Shown: piece after piece, positions 27,160 to 36,582 of the stretch
Layout of the letters: each line of letters opens with the position of its first letter
Position numbering within the stretch: the first letter of the stretch is position 1
NCBI GenBank assembly: GCA_029265715.1
Contig: JAJUGZ010000011.1
Span: 1-61,106 of the forward strand
Direction: 5' to 3'
Length of the DNA stretch: 61,106 nt
DNA from: Bacteroidota bacterium
GTDB lineage: Bacteria; Bacteroidota; Bacteroidia; Bacteroidales; Prolixibacteraceae
Program-made: the position numbers and the translations under genes
Notes under the pieces: generated by a model
Databases searched by the model: none
What the model saw: only the letters and a program-made list of their open reading frames with translations
What the model was told of the DNA's origin: nothing

Positions 27160-27290
27160 GACTGTATCATTGAATATTGGATATTGGTTATTCAGTATTG
27201 GTTATTAATTGATTAACGATTAACGAACAACGATTTTGATTTCTGATTTCTAATTTTACTTCGTTGATCGTTAATCTATAATCGTTAATC
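27160..27290. repeat. AT-rich repeat patch between GH31 and URO-D genes
   Basis: It contains short direct repeats (ATATTGGATATTGGTTATTCAGTATTGG) followed by an imperfect inverted repeat, GATTAACGATTAACGA and TCGTTAATCTATAATCGTTAATC, whose right end overlaps the stop codon of the GH31 gene. It could fold as a transcript-end hairpin but has no GC-rich stem. Confidence 0.5.
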
Positions 27291-29561
27291 ATTCTTACGT
27301 TTCCATAGTTCTGACAGAATGCTTCGGTCGAGCCCGCCAAAGCTTTCATCAAACCTCACATCAGCAGCTTTTGCCAAATCCATTTCGTCGGTATTGCTTA
27401 CCGGATAGGGATAAACCGGTATTTCCGCTCCGTATTTCACCCAAACCGGCATTTCGTCGAGCGGACATTCAAAATTGTTCAGCCAGCGGCCACCTTCCGA
27501 AATTTCCCCGGAGAAAAAGTTTACCCACTTTCCTTCGGGCAAATACACATCGCGGCGGTTTTCGCTGTTCATCACCGGCGCAACCAGGAAGCTGTCGCCG
27601 AAGTAATACTGATCATCGATATGCCAGCAGATTTTATCTTCCGGATGATGGAAAATCAACGCTCGGAGCATCGGGTACCCGGAAGTGGTTACTTTTTTAC
27701 TTTGTTCCACAATGTACGGAATCAGTGCATAGCGCAACTTGAGCCATTTACGCACAATGCCCGATATTGCTGGATATTCGTAAGGTTCACGTTTGGAGGT
27801 TCCGTGGTAGCGCAAATGCGATGAAAACACCCCGAACTGGGTCCAGCGCACATACAAATCGTCGGGTACCACCGAGTTCATAAAGTTTGGGACACTGTGG
27901 AAGCCCGGCACGTCGTGGCTCCAATAGCCAAAGCCCGACAAACCGATGTGCAAGCCGCCTTTCAGCGAACCGGCCATTCCATCCCACGAGCAAGCCGAGT
28001 CGCCGCCCCAGTGCAACGGATACCGCTGGCACCCAGCCCACCCGGCCCGCGCCCACACAATACCATCGCCGGTTACTTCTTTGGTCACCTCGAAGGCAGC
28101 TGTCTGGTACAACAAGGCATACAGGTTGTTGAGCAATTCGGGTTTCATGGCATGGTATTCGGCATTCATGTGAATATCTTCACCAAAATCGGTCTTGATG
28201 CAAACTACGCCCATCTCCAGTAAACTACGGAGCAGGCCCTTGTACCATTCCACTGCTTGCGGATACGTAAAATCGATGGTCCCTGCATAATCGAGCGCCG
28301 AGAAATTGGAACCGCCCTGTTTTTCCACCTGTTTCAGGATACACATGTATTTGTTTTCGAGCGCCTCGTCGTGTTGCTCGGCATTGGCTGCAATATACGG
28401 CATCTGCCACAGGCTCACCTTAAAACCGTTTTCGCGCAAATCGTGGATAAACTGCTTCGGATCGGGAAACCGTTCGGGATTAAATCTCCATTCGCACAGC
28501 CAGTCGGTACGGAACCAGCCTGTATCCAGATGGATCACATCGCACGGGTAATCTTCCCGGCGCAAACGGTCGCATTTTTCCTTCACCTCATCGGCTGAAA
28601 AATAGGTCATCCGGCTCATCCAGGTACCATAACTCCACAGCGGGAGTTCGGTCGGGAAGCCGGTCAAACGGCGATATTCGTAGAGGATTTCCTCCGGATT
28701 TTCGCCTCCGAGCAAGAAAACATCCAGAAGCGGTTCTTCAACCAGCAACTGCACTGAGCGGGTTGAATGGTCGGCCAGCGAAAATTTCGAATAAGCCGAG
28801 GTGTGCATAAACACGCCATACATCCGGCTCGACAGGAAAAATGGCACATTCTTGTACGTCCGGCGGTTATTTACCCCCTGCCCGTCCTGGTTTTTTAGCT
28901 GAAACGTGTGCCCCGACAAATCCATTTTGGTAAACCGTTCGCCGGTTCCCACGAATTTTTCGTCGGGCTGAATATGAAACGACAGGGTTGCCCGGTCAGG
29001 TTGCCCGTCGCGTTCAACAAGCGCCAGTGCAAACGCATCGTGGCGGGCCGGGAAGAAATGATCGTGCGCACTCAGCTTAAGCTCTTTTTTGCCATCCGGA
29101 TAAAACGACAATTCAAGCGACTCTTCCGGCTCAGGCAACAAATCGCTCCAGTAATCCAATTTCAACGGACGGCGGTCCAACCGGGCACGCAAAAGCCCGC
29201 CGGCATCTTTCACCAGCCATTCGTCTTCCGTTTTTTCAACCTGAAGTGGAACCACCTGAAGCGTCGGGTCAAACGCCAGCATAAGCGAACCGGGCATTTC
29301 AGGAACCCCAAACCCGACCGATACCCGCAAAATCTTCGGCCCGTAAGCGCGTAACCGTAAACGATAGTTTTTCCGGGGCACATCCCGGTCGGGTGTAATA
29401 TCGTTGGACACCTTCTGTTTCTGGAACGGCAATTCAAATACAACATCAGGACCATCGACCCGCACATCAACCGGAGCGCAGGTTTTCCACAATACATCGT
29501 TACCCGGCAATGCGGTGTCGAAATCCAAAAAATCAAAAAGCTGAAAATTGGTTTGTTTCAT
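27285..29561 (-). CDS. GH31 alpha-xylosidase-like glycosidase
   Basis: Protein of 758 residues without a signal peptide, so probably cytoplasmic. The catalytic nucleophile Asp458 lies in IKTDFGEDIH, the YicI-type alpha-xylosidase signature, and the acid/base Asp521 lies in HWGGDSACSWDGM, followed by GLSGFGYWSHDVPGF. Family members release alpha-xylosyl or related residues from oligosaccharides, and some relatives act on sulfoquinovosides. It is the next-to-last enzyme in the locus and starts 8 bp after the GH78 stop. A cytoplasmic location implies that short oligosaccharides are imported before final cleavage. Confidence 0.88.
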   Translation of the reverse strand: MKQTNFQLFDFLDFDTALPGNDVLWKTCAPVDVRVDGPDVVFELPFQKQKVSNDITPDRDVPRKNYRLRLRAYGPKILRVSVGFGVPEMPGSLMLAFDPTLQVVPLQVEKTEDEWLVKDAGGLLRARLDRRPLKLDYWSDLLPEPEESLELSFYPDGKKELKLSAHDHFFPARHDAFALALVERDGQPDRATLSFHIQPDEKFVGTGERFTKMDLSGHTFQLKNQDGQGVNNRRTYKNVPFFLSSRMYGVFMHTSAYSKFSLADHSTRSVQLLVEEPLLDVFLLGGENPEEILYEYRRLTGFPTELPLWSYGTWMSRMTYFSADEVKEKCDRLRREDYPCDVIHLDTGWFRTDWLCEWRFNPERFPDPKQFIHDLRENGFKVSLWQMPYIAANAEQHDEALENKYMCILKQVEKQGGSNFSALDYAGTIDFTYPQAVEWYKGLLRSLLEMGVVCIKTDFGEDIHMNAEYHAMKPELLNNLYALLYQTAAFEVTKEVTGDGIVWARAGWAGCQRYPLHWGGDSACSWDGMAGSLKGGLHIGLSGFGYWSHDVPGFHSVPNFMNSVVPDDLYVRWTQFGVFSSHLRYHGTSKREPYEYPAISGIVRKWLKLRYALIPYIVEQSKKVTTSGYPMLRALIFHHPEDKICWHIDDQYYFGDSFLVAPVMNSENRRDVYLPEGKWVNFFSGEISEGGRWLNNFECPLDEMPVWVKYGAEIPVYPYPVSNTDEMDLAKAADVRFDESFGGLDRSILSELWKRKND

Positions 29562-29569
29562 TGTAAAAA

Positions 29570-31756
29570 CTATTCTACATTTTTATATTTCACCACAACC
29601 TCCTGCCCCTTCAGGATGGTCATTTCGTATTGTTTATCTCCGGTTTGTTTGACTTCTGCACCTTTACAAACTGGTTTCGAAGCGCTTTTAAACCGAAGGG
29701 TCCCGGTCCCTTCGTCCGACTTCACACGAATTTCTTTTTGATTACATGCCACATGAACCTTTCCGTTTGGCGTTGGCACATCGCCTTCCATCCATTGCAA
29801 ATCGCCCAGACAAGGCTCTACCGAATAGGTCTGGTAACCCGGAGAAGTTGGCTTCACGCCCAAGTAATATTTACCCAGCAAATAAATCGGACTGGCGCCC
29901 CAGGCATGGCACAGGCTCTTTCCGAACGGCCGTCCATACATGCCCAGCAGTTCCGGATTTTTTTCCTGCGGATTGTATTTTTCCCAGAAAGTGGTTGCCC
30001 CCAGGTTGATCATTCCACCCCAGTAATCGCGGATTTCTTTCAGCACATATTTTTGCTCACCCAACGCACACAGGGCTTCCAATTCGTAAAAGCGCATGTA
30101 GGGCGTTGTAATTTTCAAGGCATTCGGGTTCAGCAAAACATTGTCTTTTACGGCTTTCGTTTTGTCCTGATCGAGGTAGCCAAACAGCACGGCAAACATG
30201 TTGGTAAATGGTGTTACCTGCGTACTCAGTTTGCCATTTTCGCGGTTATGCACAAAAGCATTGTACTGTGGCGACCAGAACACGTTGAATATTTTCGACT
30301 TCAAATCGGAAGCCAGTTTGCTGTATTTAGCCGAGTTTTCCGGATCATTCATCAGGTTGGCGCACAAAGCCATCGTTTCGAGGCTCCGGCAGAAAAGCAA
30401 CTGCTCGAAGCTTACTTCGCCAGCCTTGCTCATCTTAAAGTCGGCCCAGTCGATAAATACCCAGTCACCGGCCAATCCCTGCATCATTCCTTCTGAATTC
30501 CGGCGCGAAAGACAATAGTCCATCAGACTTTTCATGCGCGGATACAATTGCTCAATCAACTGTTTGTTCCCGGTGTACTGATAATAGTCGTACACTCCCA
30601 TGAACCAGTAGAACGTATAGTCCATGATGGTGTTGATGTGGCTCGTCACCGGATCTTTTCCCCGCAAAACAAACGTTGTTCGGCTCACCGACGGCGAATC
30701 GAAAAACAGGTAATAGTTCATCAGGTAGCTTTGGTAAGCATCGCCGCTCCACACCCAGCGGTCGCGCTTGATGCCATCGATAAAGAACTCTCGGGTCGTC
30801 AGGTGAAGCGTATAAGCGCCAACATCCCAGATTTTATTGAGCTGTTCGTCGTTACAACGGAAACTGCCTTTGTAATCAAGCGGCAAATATTCGTACAACA
30901 TCGATACAGAGCTATACGAAAGATTGGCTTCATCTTCCACATACACATACCGGAAAGCCTTCGAACCCGACACCGTAACATCGCGGGCCGTAGCCTGATC
31001 AACCGGGATACGGTCGAGCGTTTCGCACTGATCGGTCGACAAAGCCTCTTCAGGCGATTCGCCGTAGTAAATATTCAGCGTACCTTTCCCTTTCAGTCCG
31101 TTAAATTTCACGTAACCAAATGTTTCTTTACCGAAATCGTAGAGCGTACCGTTATTTTTCTTTTCACTGGAAACAGCAGCCTTCGGCTCGGTTGCCAGTT
31201 TAAACTGTGAAGGCAATTCGTCCGGCGCATTAAAATTCCACGAAGCCGCATTCAGATAAACCGTTCCTGAAGAAGTATCCGATGCTTTCCCCGATTCGTC
31301 GATCCATTCTTTGTCTTCAAACGTGACCAGCCACGAATTGTCGGATTTAATGGTCGGCCCGTCCACGAAAATAGCCGGCACAGTAGACTGGTTGTGAACT
31401 TTGATATTCAGCAAATGCTTCCCGGCCGGGATCGTCACGTTCTCCGGATAACCGAACAACAACTTGCCGTCGAGTTTCACATTGTATTGACCTTCCACTT
31501 TCAACCGGATGGTTTCTTCCGTTTTCAGGTCAAGCTTTTTGGAGAATTCAACCAGCACATAATGACTGTCCATTTTCCAGAAAGGCGGAAAGAACGTTCC
31601 CCGCTCGGTGCGCCGGTTTTGCATTTTATTTCCAAGCCATATCTCATAATCGCCCGGATACCATATCCAGGTTGCTTTTTGCGCCATTGCAAATTCAGCC
31701 CCGGCCATGACCAGTAGCAAGGTTGCGACGACAATTCGTTTTATTGGTTTCTTCAT
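29570..31756 (-). CDS. Alpha-L-rhamnosidase (GH78)
   Basis: Protein of 728 residues with a signal peptide (VATLLLVMAGAEFAMAQ), so periplasmic or surface-exposed. The (alpha/alpha)6 catalytic domain carries the family block FFIDGIKRDRWVWSGDAYQSYL with the acidic residues expected for an inverting GH78, and a C-terminal beta domain follows AWGASPIYLLGKYYLGV. It removes terminal alpha-L-rhamnose from rhamnogalacturonan, arabinogalactan or glycosides. It lies between a GH2 and the GH31 with 17-bp and 8-bp gaps. Confidence 0.88.
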   Translation of the reverse strand: MKKPIKRIVVATLLLVMAGAEFAMAQKATWIWYPGDYEIWLGNKMQNRRTERGTFFPPFWKMDSHYVLVEFSKKLDLKTEETIRLKVEGQYNVKLDGKLLFGYPENVTIPAGKHLLNIKVHNQSTVPAIFVDGPTIKSDNSWLVTFEDKEWIDESGKASDTSSGTVYLNAASWNFNAPDELPSQFKLATEPKAAVSSEKKNNGTLYDFGKETFGYVKFNGLKGKGTLNIYYGESPEEALSTDQCETLDRIPVDQATARDVTVSGSKAFRYVYVEDEANLSYSSVSMLYEYLPLDYKGSFRCNDEQLNKIWDVGAYTLHLTTREFFIDGIKRDRWVWSGDAYQSYLMNYYLFFDSPSVSRTTFVLRGKDPVTSHINTIMDYTFYWFMGVYDYYQYTGNKQLIEQLYPRMKSLMDYCLSRRNSEGMMQGLAGDWVFIDWADFKMSKAGEVSFEQLLFCRSLETMALCANLMNDPENSAKYSKLASDLKSKIFNVFWSPQYNAFVHNRENGKLSTQVTPFTNMFAVLFGYLDQDKTKAVKDNVLLNPNALKITTPYMRFYELEALCALGEQKYVLKEIRDYWGGMINLGATTFWEKYNPQEKNPELLGMYGRPFGKSLCHAWGASPIYLLGKYYLGVKPTSPGYQTYSVEPCLGDLQWMEGDVPTPNGKVHVACNQKEIRVKSDEGTGTLRFKSASKPVCKGAEVKQTGDKQYEMTILKGQEVVVKYKNVE

Positions 31757-31773
31757 CAGTTATAGCGTTTGGT

Positions 31774-34700
31774 TTATTGAATTTTCAATGAATTAAAATA
31801 CGCCGGTCCGGGTTCCAGCAGGGTTAGTTTCAGCTTGTAGATACCGGCATTAATGGTTGTTTGCGTGTCGGTCCGGAAGCTTTTCCACTTTTCTCCAGGC
31901 TGGTCCAAACATACCGGCCCACGCCACATTTCGCGCCCGTCAATCGAAGTAATGCTCATTTCAGCTTTCAATGCCCGTCCATCGGTATTCAAATAGCGAA
32001 ACTCAAGCCCGTATTTCGATGCCAGTCCAACGGAGAATTGCCATTCAACAGCGTCGCCATTGCCGGGAACCAGCACACAATCTTTTCCGGAGAAATTCGT
32101 CATTTGCGAAGCGCCGTATGTTGTCGCCCCGTCGGTTGACAGGGTAACCGTTGGGCGCAAATCAATCACATCGTTAATCTGGGTAACAGGCACTATCGCC
32201 ACAATAGCCGAGGCCGCTGATCCGCTGAGGGCAAATTCAACGGTCTCCCCCTTCCCGAACCGTTTCTGATAAATGGAATACGCTTTCTCCCCGGTTTCAT
32301 CCGTCGAAATGGCCTTGCTGCTTTTGCTGAATGTGGCCGGTTGCTGCAACGGGTCGGCTAAACCAACAAACACATCTGCGTCAGTATTCAGCGTAAAACT
32401 TACCGGAATTTTTCCGGAAGAAAGCGTTATCTGATGCGGCAGCCGGATCCATTCCGCGCCATGCAATTCTGCCGGAAGCTTCAGTAATTCAATGTCTGAA
32501 TCGGTGAAGCAACGGTCACCGGTATTCATCCATGTTTCGGGCGAAGCGTTCACCTCCGAACGAAAATGCTGTACCACCCGCGGAGAAGCCACCGCCGGTT
32601 TTCTATTTTTCTTATCCGACGAAATGGCTATGGCTGAAATAACCGCCTGCCCGGCCTTTATCTTCGGAAATGAGATTTTCAGGGTCCCGCCTTTCACATT
32701 CACCTGCAAGGTTTTCTTTAAAAGCCTGTCGTGACCAGCTTCCTTCCAGATGTCTAAATCAGCAATCACCACCCGATCGTTCACCGCCACATCGAACAAA
32801 CGCCAGCCGGTGCAATCCATTCCGCCGCCGGTACCATACCAGGGCTCAATAAAAAACAGCTCAACCTGATAATTGCCATCGGGAACCGGAAATTCATACC
32901 ATAGTTTGTGCATCCCGTAGCGAAAAGTCTGGAATAAAGGCCAATCTCTGGTTCCCACAATTGGATCGCTGGTTTGGCGCTGGCTGCCATAAAATGCCGG
33001 AAGCCCCGGATAATCGTCGGTCCACGAATGCGAGCCCCAGGTGTTTTCGCCGGTTTTATGCACATCGGCCATCCACTCATTCCCTTCGGAATCGGTATAA
33101 TCCGGTCCGCCACAGTTAACCCGGTACAAATAATTACGATTCTTATTTTCGGTCAGCGGAACAATATTTCCACCCAGCTCGCCCAACCGATTAGCTTTTG
33201 GCAAATGATTCAGAAGAATATAGTCGTGTGCAACCTCTTTCCCGGCAACATATCCGACAGCATACAGCACATTATTCTGAATATCAGCCTGGTCCCAGAC
33301 AAAATGCTGCCCTTTCCCCGGATTGGTTTTTCGTCCGAACGAATGTTCCCGCACCCCATTAAAAAGCTCCACTTCATCGCAGTTCGAGAACACACGGATG
33401 CCATCTTTTTCCCCGGTTGTTGTCCACCGATCGGGCCATGTGTGTGAAACGATGTAAACCATCGGCTCTGTTTCTTTCGGTGCATAATTCGCCCTGAACA
33501 TATAATACACATCCAGTGGTTCGCCCCAGATGGTGATGGCCCCCTTGTAATTGACAGGCCCCAGACGATCGAGTTCGCGCATGCCTTCGCCGCCCTGCGT
33601 CCGACCAGGGTTATCGTGCGAAGCCAACAGCCAATGAAACTGTCCGCAACAATGTTCTCTTGCCGCTTCGGCCAGGCGCACTTTCGACTCCATCAGCAAC
33701 GAGAAACGGTCTTCGGTGTACGGCCCGTTCTGGACAAAACCTCCTTCGGAGTGGGCATCAATACTTCGCCATGCTCCATACTCACCATTCAGCAGTTGCT
33801 TCGAAATTTCCTGATCATACAAATCCGGGTTGCCGCCATAGGTCCCCGACCAGTTTTGCACCACGTTCCAATCGGTTCCGGTACCGCCATTGCAGGTTGT
33901 AACCAGACGCTGTTTCGAGGCCGTCGGGTCCAGTTTGCGAATTAGGTCGGTACATTCCTTTGCAAAATCAGTTGGCAGGGTGCTCTCGTTTTCGAGACCC
34001 CACAAAACAACCGACGGGCTGTTTCGCCGTTCTCTGATCCAATCGGTCAGAAGTTGCTTAAAATTCTTCCTGAATTCGGGGGTGTCGAACCAGATATGGG
34101 CCCCCATCTGCGGCCACCAAAGCAAGCCCAATCGGTCGATTTCTTCTTTGTATCGTAAATTATGTGGCTGATGCGCATCGCGAAAAGCATTGTATCCGGC
34201 AGCACGCACCTGTGCAACCCGGGCCCTGACCTGCTCGTCAGAAAAAGCATGCCCCTGCCCCATTAAATGTTCGTACTCGGCCGTTCCGTTAATAAAAACC
34301 GGGGTCCCGTTCAGATAAAAACGGTTGGTTGCCTTTTCGCCTGTAATGTCCCATTTAATCCAGCGAATCCCGTATGAAGTATTTTCAGTATCAACCAGTT
34401 TCCCATCCCGGTAAATTTCCGTATGAACAACATACAGATACGGATCATCCAGCGACCACAGGTGCGGGTTTTCAATATTCTCAAATACCTGATACACGGT
34501 ATCGCACCGGCCTGCAGGCAAATCGAACCCGGCCTCGATTTTACGGACTACTTTTCCTGAAGCGTCTTTCAGAACATTCACCAGATGGATTTTGGCTGCT
34601 GAACCACTGTAGTTTTTTACTTCGGTTGTAAGGTTAAGCGTGACCTGCTTGTCCGAAATGTTATCGTCGTTCCAGATATGCACGCCAAACGGTTCGACCC

Positions 34701-35295
34701 TTACCTCATCGGTTACAACCAAATGCACCGGCCGGAAAATTCCCATCGGCTGGCTCCCTTCGGAGAAACCCCATTCGGGGCTGCAACCTCCGCACACCCA
34801 GGGCAAATCGCGGATATTCGTCGGATGGTCGGCCCGCACGGCCAGCACATTTTCTTTCCCCGGACGAATGGCATTTGTGACATCCAGCGTAAACGAAGTC
34901 CGCCCGCCGGCATGATAACCAACCGAATCGCCATTCAGCCAAACCGTTGCATACGAGCCAACCCCTTCGAAAAAAAGAAAATAGCGTTTGCCGTTTTGTT
35001 GCTTTTCAACTTTAAACGTTTTTCGGTAAGCAGCATACCCGTGGCGATTACCATGAACCAAGCGGCGGTACCCGCCATAATCGTCCCAGTTATGCGGAAC
35101 ATCAACCAACTGCCAGGACCGGTCGTTGTACGAAAGCGACTCAAAGCCCTGAAAAACAGTTTTTGTTGAATCATTGGCAATCGTTCGCCAACCGTCATTC
35201 AGTAAATACGATCGCCGTACATTCTGTCCAACAGCAATTTGTCCGGCCAGAAGAAGAAAAAATACTATCGCTATTCTGCCTAAAATCATATTCAA
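31774..35295 (-). CDS. GH2 glycosidase with malectin-like domain (beta-galactosidase type)
   Basis: Large secreted enzyme of 1173 residues. A signal peptide (IAIVFFLLLAGQIAVG) is followed by a jelly-roll domain (VDVPHNWDDYGGYRR), an Ig-like domain and the TIM barrel. The barrel has the acid/base Glu in VVLWGLENEST and the probable nucleophile in LNGEYGAWRSI. A malectin-like carbohydrate-binding stretch (YRVNCGGPDYTDSEGNEW ... YQVELFFIEPW) comes next, then a C-terminal beta domain. GH2 covers beta-galactosidase, beta-glucuronidase and others, and the exact activity cannot be read from sequence. It lies directly next to a URO-D-like gene with no gap. Confidence 0.85.
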   Translation of the reverse strand: MNMILGRIAIVFFLLLAGQIAVGQNVRRSYLLNDGWRTIANDSTKTVFQGFESLSYNDRSWQLVDVPHNWDDYGGYRRLVHGNRHGYAAYRKTFKVEKQQNGKRYFLFFEGVGSYATVWLNGDSVGYHAGGRTSFTLDVTNAIRPGKENVLAVRADHPTNIRDLPWVCGGCSPEWGFSEGSQPMGIFRPVHLVVTDEVRVEPFGVHIWNDDNISDKQVTLNLTTEVKNYSGSAAKIHLVNVLKDASGKVVRKIEAGFDLPAGRCDTVYQVFENIENPHLWSLDDPYLYVVHTEIYRDGKLVDTENTSYGIRWIKWDITGEKATNRFYLNGTPVFINGTAEYEHLMGQGHAFSDEQVRARVAQVRAAGYNAFRDAHQPHNLRYKEEIDRLGLLWWPQMGAHIWFDTPEFRKNFKQLLTDWIRERRNSPSVVLWGLENESTLPTDFAKECTDLIRKLDPTASKQRLVTTCNGGTGTDWNVVQNWSGTYGGNPDLYDQEISKQLLNGEYGAWRSIDAHSEGGFVQNGPYTEDRFSLLMESKVRLAEAAREHCCGQFHWLLASHDNPGRTQGGEGMRELDRLGPVNYKGAITIWGEPLDVYYMFRANYAPKETEPMVYIVSHTWPDRWTTTGEKDGIRVFSNCDEVELFNGVREHSFGRKTNPGKGQHFVWDQADIQNNVLYAVGYVAGKEVAHDYILLNHLPKANRLGELGGNIVPLTENKNRNYLYRVNCGGPDYTDSEGNEWMADVHKTGENTWGSHSWTDDYPGLPAFYGSQRQTSDPIVGTRDWPLFQTFRYGMHKLWYEFPVPDGNYQVELFFIEPWYGTGGGMDCTGWRLFDVAVNDRVVIADLDIWKEAGHDRLLKKTLQVNVKGGTLKISFPKIKAGQAVISAIAISSDKKNRKPAVASPRVVQHFRSEVNASPETWMNTGDRCFTDSDIELLKLPAELHGAEWIRLPHQITLSSGKIPVSFTLNTDADVFVGLADPLQQPATFSKSSKAISTDETGEKAYSIYQKRFGKGETVEFALSGSAASAIVAIVPVTQINDVIDLRPTVTLSTDGATTYGASQMTNFSGKDCVLVPGNGDAVEWQFSVGLASKYGLEFRYLNTDGRALKAEMSITSIDGREMWRGPVCLDQPGEKWKSFRTDTQTTINAGIYKLKLTLLEPGPAYFNSLKIQ

Positions 35296-36450
35296 TCAAT
35301 CTGAATTTTCCGGTAATCGGGAACCGTTACACATTTCATGAACCAGTTCATACGCTTCGGCCTGTTCTTCCGGAGTTGAACAATAGGTTACAACTACCAT
35401 TTTCATTCCGGGAAGCCATAAACGTGAGACCTGTTCGCGAATCGTTTCCAGATCACCTACGATACGGGCATTCAGCACAATGCCGGTATTGGCAAATTTG
35501 TGAAACGCTTCCAGGTTGTTGGTTGCCCCCGGGTCGGTTTGCGGCGAAAATGCCCCGTCGGCCATTTTAAGTCCTTTTATCTGAAGCACCGCATCGACCC
35601 AGGCCGACCAGTCGCCACACGAATGGAAAACCGGGCCTCCCAGCGGAGCGCATATTTTTTCTACAGAAGGGGCAGCCATCTCCAGATATTGATCCGGAGA
35701 AATCATAATCGCATTGTCGTCGCTCATGCCCAGACCCGACCATTTGGTCGATGACGCAAATCCATGACCAGGCAACGCCAACGCATCGCCAATCAATTTA
35801 ATCTGTTCGTTATTGAAATTTATCGACAAATCAGCCAGACGGTCAAACAATTGCAACACCTTCTCAGGCTCCAGCAACATATCCATGAAAAACTGGTCGA
35901 GCGGATACAAATGCCCGATCATGTTCAGCGGCGACTGGGTATCAGTCAGCGACACAGGCACCCGGCCTTTTGTCTGGTCCATGAAATATTCAATCATATC
36001 CAGCGTATGCCGGCCAATGTTGGTTTGTGCTATTTCCCGGGCCGGATAAGCCAGCACTTCGTCAATCGTTTTAAACGGAGCTTTCAGCGCCGGGGCATTT
36101 CCTTCTGTCCACAGATAATCGCCGCCCCATGCGCTGGCAACCGTTCCGATACCATACCAGGGTTCCAGGAAATTGGGCACATCGGCTTTGAAAAACATAC
36201 TTTTCTCCAAAGCGCCCAACTGTAGCTCAAGTGAACGTTTCATATCACTGCAACCATACGAGAAACACTCGCCCACCCGCATCCGGCGATAAACCACTAC
36301 GCCGGATTTCTGTTCCCAAAACCGGGCACAGGTTTTATTTAATTCTGCCGTATAAGCTTCATACTTGTCAAAATCGAAATTCCCAGGTTTTACCGGAAGA
36401 ACCTGGGTTGCCTGTGCATCGGCTATCTGATTGTCAAATTTGGAAACCAT
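35296..36450 (-). CDS. Uroporphyrinogen decarboxylase-fold protein 2 with HxC zinc-type motif
   Basis: Protein of 384 residues from ATG 36450 (MVSKFDNQ), preceded by a purine-rich GGGGAGG. The TTG at 36477 that extends the frame runs into a repeat hairpin and was rejected. The fold is that of URO-D-like methyltransferases. It has VFHSCGDW (His276, Cys278) and C-terminal Cys357 and Cys374, suitable for an HxC...C zinc site as in MtaA/CmuA corrinoid methyltransferases. No corrinoid-binding protein (DxHxxG) is encoded nearby. It lies between GH2 and another URO-D-like gene. Possible role: methyl transfer from a methylated sugar or aglycone (inference). Confidence 0.78.
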   Translation of the reverse strand: MVSKFDNQIADAQATQVLPVKPGNFDFDKYEAYTAELNKTCARFWEQKSGVVVYRRMRVGECFSYGCSDMKRSLELQLGALEKSMFFKADVPNFLEPWYGIGTVASAWGGDYLWTEGNAPALKAPFKTIDEVLAYPAREIAQTNIGRHTLDMIEYFMDQTKGRVPVSLTDTQSPLNMIGHLYPLDQFFMDMLLEPEKVLQLFDRLADLSINFNNEQIKLIGDALALPGHGFASSTKWSGLGMSDDNAIMISPDQYLEMAAPSVEKICAPLGGPVFHSCGDWSAWVDAVLQIKGLKMADGAFSPQTDPGATNNLEAFHKFANTGIVLNARIVGDLETIREQVSRLWLPGMKMVVVTYCSTPEEQAEAYELVHEMCNGSRLPENSD

Positions 36451-36502
36451 GCAACCTCCCCTTAAAGCCTCCCCCAACCCCTCCGATGGAGGGGAGTTTT
36501 TG
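36451..36502. repeat. Polypyrimidine repeat with hairpin CCCCTCC/GGAGGGG
   Basis: Reads ACCTCCCCTTAAAGCCTCC then CCCCTCCGATGGAGGGGAGTTTTT. The 7-bp hairpin at 36478-36494 followed by T5 resembles a plus-strand terminator, but no plus-strand gene ends here. It looks like a dispersed intergenic element, and its reverse strand supplies the purine-rich leader of the gene at 36450. Confidence 0.5.
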
Positions 36503-36582
36503 GTCTTCTGTTATTTGAATATTCTGATCTTTTTGCATGTAGAATTAATTTAATGCTCAAAACACTTCAAGCATTTACTGTC

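Noticed and set aside
29630-30496. 288-residue open frame antisense to the GH78 gene
   Set aside because: No recognisable domain, and it is fully explained by the codon bias of the rhamnosidase on the other strand.
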